Part shown: in pieces, positions 7,176 through 11,158 of the stretch
Numbering within the stretch: position 1 is the first letter of the stretch
How the letters are laid out: every line of letters starts with the position of its first letter
Source: Porphyrobacter sp.
GTDB lineage: Bacteria; Pseudomonadota; Alphaproteobacteria; Sphingomonadales; Sphingomonadaceae
Reading direction: 5' to 3'
DNA length: 11,158 nt
Assembly (NCBI GenBank): GCA_021732945.1
Contig: JAKFWB010000560.1
Span: 1-11,158 of the forward strand
Made by a program: the position numbers and the translations under genes
Notes under the pieces: generated by a model
The model's input: the letters and a program-made list of their open reading frames with translations, nothing else
Database searches by the model: none
What the model was told of the DNA's origin: nothing

Positions 7176-7774
7176 TGGCGACGATGCCGCCCGTTTCGCA
7201 GCATGCTGCGCGCCGTAACCTGCGCGTCGGCCTGCTGGCCTTTGCGGGCGCGCTGGCGATGCTGGGGCTGGGCTATGCCTCGGTGCCGCTCTACCGCCTG
7301 TTTTGCCAGGCCACCGGGTTTGGCGGCACGACCATGACCGCTACCGAGAACGAAGCTGCCAGCGCGGCGCGGCTTGCCACCGGGCAGACGATCTCCATCC
7401 GCTTTGATGCGACCACGGCGGGCGATATGCCGTGGACCTTCCGCCCAAGTCAGGCGACCGACACGATCACCATCGGCGAACGCGATATCGCAACCTTTGT
7501 GGCGCGCAATGGCACCTCGCGGCCGATCACCGGGATGGCGACATACAATGTCACGCCGGAAAAGGCGGGCAAGTATTTCAACAAGATCCAGTGCTTCTGC
7601 TTCACGCAGCAGACGTTGCAGCCCGGTCAGGAAGTGACCATGCCGGTGCTGTATTATGTCGATCCGGCGATGCTGGATGATCCGAACATGCGGGGCGTCG
7701 AGCAAATCACGCTCAGCTACACTTTTCACCGCGCGGCCGACCCGGTAAAACCGGCACCGGCGCGCGCCAACTGA
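7175..7774 (+). CDS. ctaG: Cytochrome c oxidase assembly protein CtaG (Cox11 family, CuB chaperone)
   Basis: CtaG/Cox11 is a membrane-anchored periplasmic copper chaperone that delivers copper to the CuB site of subunit I. The 199 residues have one N-terminal helix (about 18-36), followed by SVPLYRLFCQATGFGG (36-51) with the conserved C44. An immunoglobulin-like domain then carries the copper-binding motif CFCF at 140-143 (C140, C142), within the family segment KIQCFCFTQQTL. LYYVDP (159-164) is also characteristic. All three Cys known to matter in the family are retained. The start is ATG 7175, overlapping the stop of the 43-residue gene. The open frame extends much further upstream inside ctaB, but homology begins at this ATG. 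It ends 31 nt before coxC. Confidence 0.97.
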   Translation: MATMPPVSQHAARRNLRVGLLAFAGALAMLGLGYASVPLYRLFCQATGFGGTTMTATENEAASAARLATGQTISIRFDATTAGDMPWTFRPSQATDTITIGERDIATFVARNGTSRPITGMATYNVTPEKAGKYFNKIQCFCFTQQTLQPGQEVTMPVLYYVDPAMLDDPNMRGVEQITLSYTFHRAADPVKPAPARAN

Positions 7775-7805
7775 AACTTAGGCAACCCAGGGACGGGACA
7801 GAACC

Positions 7806-8675
7806 ATGGCTGGCAAGGCAAACCACGATTACCACATCCTTGAACCCGATATCTGGCCGCTGATCGGCTCGATTTCGGCGCTCACCTTCACCAGCGGAAT
7901 GGTGTTGAGCTTCCACCCCGATCTGTTCGGCACGGCCGCCAGCTTCGTGATATGGGCGGGTCTTGCGGGCCTGCTTGCGACGTTCTTCATGTGGTTCCGC
8001 AACATCGTGATCGAAGCGCAGCGCGGCGATCATACCCCGGTGGTCCAGTTGCACATGCGTTACGGCATGATCCTATTCATCGCGTCTGAAGTGATGTTCT
8101 TCGTCGGCTGGTTCTGGGCGTTTTTCGATTTCTCGCTGTTCCCGACCGCGCTGCAATTCGATCACGAGACCGGCAAGACGATCAGTCTGTTCGGCACCGA
8201 AGGCGCGCTGGTGAGCTTTGTTCCCGAAGGTATGGCGGTGCTTGATCCGTTCGCGCTGCCGCTGCTCAACACGCTGATCCTGCTGTGTTCTGGCACCACG
8301 GTGACCTGGGCGCACCATGCGTTGATCCATGGTGACCGCACCGGGCTGAAGCAGGGTCTGTGGGCGACGGTTGCGCTGGGCGTGCTGTTCAGCAGCATTC
8401 AGGCCTACGAATATGCGTTTGCGCCGTTTGGCTTTGGCGGCAACACCTATTCGAGCGCGTTCTACATGGCGACCGGGTTTCACGGTTTCCACGTGTTGAT
8501 CGGAACGATCTTCCTCAGCGTCTGCCTGTACCGCGCCTATATCGGCCACTTCACCCCGCGCCAGCATTTCGGCTTCGAAGCGGCGGCGTGGTACTGGCAC
8601 TTTGTCGACGTGGTGTGGCTGTTCCTGTTCGTCGCCATCTACGTGTGGGGCGGCTGGGGCGCTGAATACCATTGA
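7806..8675 (+). CDS. coxC: Cytochrome c oxidase subunit III
   Basis: This is the third core subunit of complex IV. It has seven membrane helices and binds lipid, and in related oxidases it stabilises the active site and supports D-channel proton uptake. The 289 residues begin MAGKANHDYHILEPDIWPLI, the usual N-terminus. Conserved segments are MRYGMILFIASEVMFFVGWF (84-103; E95 is the buried conserved Glu), AHHALIHGDR in the middle, FYMATGFHGFHVLIG, and the last-helix WYWHFVDVVWLFLF. The length is slightly above the 260-275 typical of the family because of an insert around residues 118-145. The start is ATG 7806, with purine-rich GGGACGGGACA upstream. A repeat-filled 103-bp gap follows. Confidence 0.98.
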   Translation: MAGKANHDYHILEPDIWPLIGSISALTFTSGMVLSFHPDLFGTAASFVIWAGLAGLLATFFMWFRNIVIEAQRGDHTPVVQLHMRYGMILFIASEVMFFVGWFWAFFDFSLFPTALQFDHETGKTISLFGTEGALVSFVPEGMAVLDPFALPLLNTLILLCSGTTVTWAHHALIHGDRTGLKQGLWATVALGVLFSSIQAYEYAFAPFGFGGNTYSSAFYMATGFHGFHVLIGTIFLSVCLYRAYIGHFTPRQHFGFEAAAWYWHFVDVVWLFLFVAIYVWGGWGAEYH

Positions 8676-8684
8676 TGCGAGTTG

Positions 8685-8776
8685 CCCACCCCGCTGCGAC
8701 TAACCTCGCCCCAAAGCGGGTTAGGGTCTCGGCAAGTCTCGCTCCCCTCCCGCTTGCGGGAGGGGTCGGGGGTGGG
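8685..8776. repeat. GC-rich palindromic intergenic repeat (REP-like)
   Basis: This is a compact element bounded by CCCACCCC (8685-8692) and its inverted copy GGGGTGGG (8769-8776). Inside are two hairpins: CTAACC/GGTTAG (8700-8705 with 8719-8724), and a near-perfect CCCCTCCCGC/GCGGGAGGGG stem (8744-8753 with 8756-8765) with only TT between the arms. I recall the CTCCCCTCCCGCTTGCGGGA-type core and the CCACCCCGCTGCGACTA arm as recurrent intergenic sequences in sphingomonad and other alphaproteobacterial genomes, which supports a dispersed repeat. That is memory, not a search. It ends 2 nt before the DUF983 gene's start codon and fills nearly all of the coxC-DUF983 gap. It may modulate read-through to the genes behind it. 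Confidence 0.7.
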
Positions 8777-8778
8777 AA

Positions 8779-9129
8779 ATGGCACGCACTCATCCGTCAA
8801 TCATAAGGGCGGCGTTCGCGGGCCTTTGCCCCCGCTGCGGAGCCAGGACGCTATTCGCCGCGCCTGCCGAATTGGCGCATGAATGCGCGAACTGCGGGCT
8901 GAACATCCTCAGCCTTGAGCGCGGCGGGCGGTTTGTCGGCGTGGTGACGATGCTGCTTGCGCTAGTGCTGATCCTCGCCGCACTGGCCGTGGACGAATGG
9001 CTGCGGCCGCCGCTGTGGGCATCTCTCCTGTTCTGGGGGCATATGACGGTGGGCGCGGTGATTTTCGGCCTGAGGTTCTACAAGACCATGTGGGTCTATC
9101 ACCAATACGAGGAAAGCCAGCAGCCATGA
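8779..9129 (+). CDS. DUF983 zinc-ribbon membrane protein
   Basis: This encodes 116 residues. Two CxxC pairs, CPRC (C17, C20) and CANC (C36, C39), form a predicted zinc ribbon at the N-terminus. Two hydrophobic helices follow, at about 51-70 and 79-98, and then a polar tail (YHQYEESQQP). This is the layout of the DUF983 family. In alphaproteobacteria such genes are often found between the subunit III gene and SURF1, as here, so a role in oxidase assembly or membrane metal handling is plausible but unproven. ATG 8779 is the only start that keeps the Cys pairs. A GGGGGTGGG run from the repeat lies immediately before it, and no classical SD is seen at normal spacing. The TGA overlaps the SURF1 ATG (ATGA). 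Confidence 0.92.
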   Translation: MARTHPSIIRAAFAGLCPRCGARTLFAAPAELAHECANCGLNILSLERGGRFVGVVTMLLALVLILAALAVDEWLRPPLWASLLFWGHMTVGAVIFGLRFYKTMWVYHQYEESQQP

Positions 9130-9695
9130 CCCGCCGCATTCCGATATTTGCGACGATCATCGTGCTGGCGGCGGTGGCGACGATGATCGCTCTGGGCATC
9201 TGGCAGCTGGGGCGCAAGGCTGAGAAAGAGGCGCTGATTGCGCGCTACGAAGTGGCCTTGCAGGATCGTGCTGAGGTGCCTTGGCCCGCGCCTCCCCAAT
9301 ACGAGAGCGCGCTTTTCCGGCGCGCGACCATCGACTGCAAAGTGGTGCGCGGTATCGATCCGATTTCTGGCACGTCCGCCAATGGACGCTCGGGCTGGGT
9401 GCATATCGCAAGGTGCAGTCATGCTGGCAAAGGCGTGGCGGACCTAACGATCGGCTGGTCGCGCACTCCTGATTCCCCGCAATGGAGCGGAGGAGTTGTG
9501 ACGGGTAGGATTGCCAACTACGGTCGCTACATACGCCTTGTCGCGGAAAACCCGCAAGCCGGACTTGAGCCGCTCGCCGCCCCAGATCCCGCCGACCTGC
9601 CCAACAACCATCTCGCCTACGCGGGGCAGTGGTTCTTCTTCGCGCTGACCGCGCTGGTCATCTACGTGCTGGCATTGCGCCGCCGCCAACGCTAG
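9126..9695 (+). CDS. SURF1 family cytochrome oxidase biogenesis protein (short form)
   Basis: SURF1 (Shy1) is an inner-membrane factor that helps place heme a/a3 into subunit I. The 189 residues show the family frame: an N-terminal helix (about 8-24) ending in GIWQLGR (24-30), a periplasmic domain with LTIGWSR (107-113), and the C-terminal signature NNHLAYAGQWFFFA (160-173) leading into helix two (about 167-184). Family members are commonly 210-250 residues, so the central domain is compact. The Arg-Tyr-rich motif usually found after the first third is represented only by ESALFRRATIDC (60-71). The start is ATG 9126, overlapping the DUF983 stop. The open frame continues upstream inside the DUF983 gene, but the N-terminal helix begins here. 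ThrC starts 11 nt after the TAG. Confidence 0.92.
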   Translation: MTRRIPIFATIIVLAAVATMIALGIWQLGRKAEKEALIARYEVALQDRAEVPWPAPPQYESALFRRATIDCKVVRGIDPISGTSANGRSGWVHIARCSHAGKGVADLTIGWSRTPDSPQWSGGVVTGRIANYGRYIRLVAENPQAGLEPLAAPDPADLPNNHLAYAGQWFFFALTALVIYVLALRRRQR

Positions 9696-9706
9696 GCGCA
9701 TCCGCC

Positions 9707-11122
9707 ATGCAATACGTCTCGACACGCGGCAGCGCTCCGGCGCTCGATTTCGAAGGGGTCACGCTCGCAGGGCTAGCCAGCGATGGCGGTCTTTATCTGC
9801 CTGCCGAATGGCCGCGCTTCACCGCTGCGCAAATCCGCGAGATGCGCGGGCTGGCCTACCCCGATCTCGCCGCGCGGATCATGGCGCCCTTTGTTGCGGG
9901 CAGCCTGACCGAGGATGAACTCCTCGCGCTGTGCCACACGGTCTATGGCGATTTCGGTCACGCGGCGGTCACCCCGCTGGTGCAGCTCGATAGCCAGCAC
10001 TGGCTGCTCGAACTGTTCCACGGCCCAACGCTCGCCTTCAAAGACGTCGCGCTGCAATTGCTCGGACGGTTGTTCGAGACCTTCCTCGACCGGCGCGGCG
10101 AGCGGCTCACCATCGTCGGCGCGACCAGCGGTGACACCGGCTCGGCCGCGATCCAAGCGGTGGCCGGGCTCGATCGGGTCGAGATTTTCATGCTCCACCC
10201 CAGGGGCCGGGTGAGCGACGTCCAGCGCCGCCAGATGACCACGGTGCTGAGCCCCAATGTCCATAACCTTGCAATCGAAGGCAGCTTCGATGACGCGCAG
10301 GCGCATGTGAAGCGGATGTTCAATGATGGGGATGTCACGACGACGCTGAACCTTGGCGCGGTCAATTCGATCAACTGGGCGCGGCTGATGGCGCAGGTGG
10401 TCTATTACTTCGCCAGCGCGCTGCAACTGGGCGCGCCGGACCGGTCAGTGGCTTACTCGGTGCCCACCGGCAATTTCGGCGATGTGTTCGCGGGCTATGT
10501 CGCGGCGAAGATGGGCCTGCCGATCGAGCGCCTGATCGTCGCCACCAACATCAACGACATCCTCCACCGGGCGCTGTCCTCGGGCGATTATTCGGCCAGC
10601 GGTGTGACCCAGACGATCACCCCGTCGATGGACATTCAGGTCAGCTCCAATTTTGAACGCCTGCTGTTTGACGCAGGCGGGCGCGATGGCACCGCGATGG
10701 CGGAGCAGATGCGCGCCTTCGAAGCGTCCAAGGCAATGCAGCTCACCAACGCCCAGGCCCAAAGCGCCGCCGCGCTGTTCACCAGCGCCCGCGCCGATCA
10801 GACCGAAAACGCGCGCGCCTTGCAATGGGCTTACCGCGCAGCAGGCCAAGTGATCGATCCGCACACCGGTGTCGGCCTGCATTGCGCGCAAGCCGTGGCG
10901 GCTTCGGGCGTGGCGGCGGCGGGCGTGCCGCTCGTCACCCTCGCGACCGCGCACCCCGCGAAGTTCCCTGACGCGGTCGAGCGCGCCATCGGCGTGCGCC
11001 CGTCGCTGCCTGCGCGGGTCGGCGACCTGTTAGGGCGCGAGGAAAGCTTTATCGAGCTGGCGGGCGACTATGCCACCACCCGCGACTTTGTGCTGGAGCA
11101 CGCGGCCGGATCGAAAGGTTAA
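9707..11122 (+). CDS. thrC: Threonine synthase
   Basis: This cytoplasmic PLP enzyme converts O-phospho-L-homoserine to L-threonine and phosphate, the last step of threonine synthesis. The 471 residues match the long form of ThrC. MQYVSTRGSAPALDFEGVTL starts the protein, then DGGLYLP (26-32). The PLP-lysine motif HGPTLAFKDVALQ (105-117) has K112 as the Schiff-base residue, and ATSGDTGSAA (139-148) is the phosphate-cradle loop. ATG 9707 is chosen over upstream in-frame codons inside the SURF1 gene because the conserved N-terminus begins here, although no strong SD is visible. It lies 11 nt behind the oxidase operon on the same strand and is probably co-transcribed. No functional link to respiration is evident. 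Its TAA overlaps an ATG (TAATG at 11120-11124). Confidence 0.97.
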   Translation: MQYVSTRGSAPALDFEGVTLAGLASDGGLYLPAEWPRFTAAQIREMRGLAYPDLAARIMAPFVAGSLTEDELLALCHTVYGDFGHAAVTPLVQLDSQHWLLELFHGPTLAFKDVALQLLGRLFETFLDRRGERLTIVGATSGDTGSAAIQAVAGLDRVEIFMLHPRGRVSDVQRRQMTTVLSPNVHNLAIEGSFDDAQAHVKRMFNDGDVTTTLNLGAVNSINWARLMAQVVYYFASALQLGAPDRSVAYSVPTGNFGDVFAGYVAAKMGLPIERLIVATNINDILHRALSSGDYSASGVTQTITPSMDIQVSSNFERLLFDAGGRDGTAMAEQMRAFEASKAMQLTNAQAQSAAALFTSARADQTENARALQWAYRAAGQVIDPHTGVGLHCAQAVAASGVAAAGVPLVTLATAHPAKFPDAVERAIGVRPSLPARVGDLLGREESFIELAGDYATTRDFVLEHAAGSKG

Positions 11123-11138
11123 TGAGCGCTCAATTCCC

Positions 11139-11158
11139 GCTCATGCTGAGCCTGTCGA
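11139..11158. repeat. Start of a dispersed repeat, cut by the window edge
   Basis: CGCTCATGCTGAGCCTGTCG and the following A, running into the right edge just after thrC, resemble the short intergenic repeat with core TGAGC(C/T)TGTCGAAG that I recall as very frequent in Erythrobacter, Sphingomonas and relatives. The match is to the first half of that element only, because the window ends within it. In those genomes it often forms a hairpin between convergent or tandem genes and can act as a terminator. The identification is from memory and rests on about 20 bases. Confidence 0.5.

Noticed and set aside
1..11158. Mobile element, CRISPR array, tRNA/rRNA, or defence or toxin-antitoxin system
   Set aside because: No transposase, integrase, spaced direct repeats, tRNA cloverleaf or rRNA-like stretch was seen by eye on either strand. 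Nearly all of the sequence is accounted for by housekeeping genes.

Overview
The window reads as a chromosomal, high-GC alphaproteobacterial segment. The gene order, the protein sequences and two intergenic repeat types fit Sphingomonadales, most likely an Erythrobacter-like member of the Erythrobacteraceae. This placement comes from pattern recognition, not from a database search.

Left third (1-3022, all on the minus strand). Transcription runs leftward from a divergent intergenic region at about 3023-3202. The order is a possible 22-codon leader ORF, pyrE (orotate phosphoribosyltransferase, TTG start), a secreted or periplasmic serine hydrolase of the beta-lactamase/PBP fold, pdxJ (pyridoxine 5'-phosphate synthase), a 94-residue three-helix membrane protein, and a membrane-protein-like ORF that runs off the left edge. 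All junctions are overlapping or 1 nt apart, so this looks like one translationally coupled operon.

Right two thirds (3203-11158, all on the plus strand). This is a complete aa3-type cytochrome c oxidase (complex IV) operon. It encodes subunit II (coxB), subunit I (coxA), heme O synthase (ctaB), a 43-residue single-helix protein too short for most ORF callers, the CuB-insertion chaperone CtaG/Cox11, subunit III (coxC), a DUF983 zinc-ribbon membrane protein and a short SURF1. Threonine synthase (thrC) follows. The structural subunits, the heme A pathway (CtaB) and the CuB and heme insertion factors (CtaG, SURF1) are therefore made together. All redox and proton-channel residues expected of an A1-type oxidase are present in CoxA, and all CuA ligands are present in CoxB.

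Non-coding structure is limited. There is a strong hairpin between coxA and ctaB, a GC-rich palindromic repeat between coxC and the DUF983 gene that abuts the latter's start codon, and the beginning of a second dispersed repeat at the right edge. No tRNA, rRNA, CRISPR array, insertion sequence, phage or toxin-antitoxin gene was seen. I found no convincing novel system. The most interesting points are the coupled leader ORF at pyrE, the small ORF between ctaB and ctaG, and the repeat at the DUF983 start.
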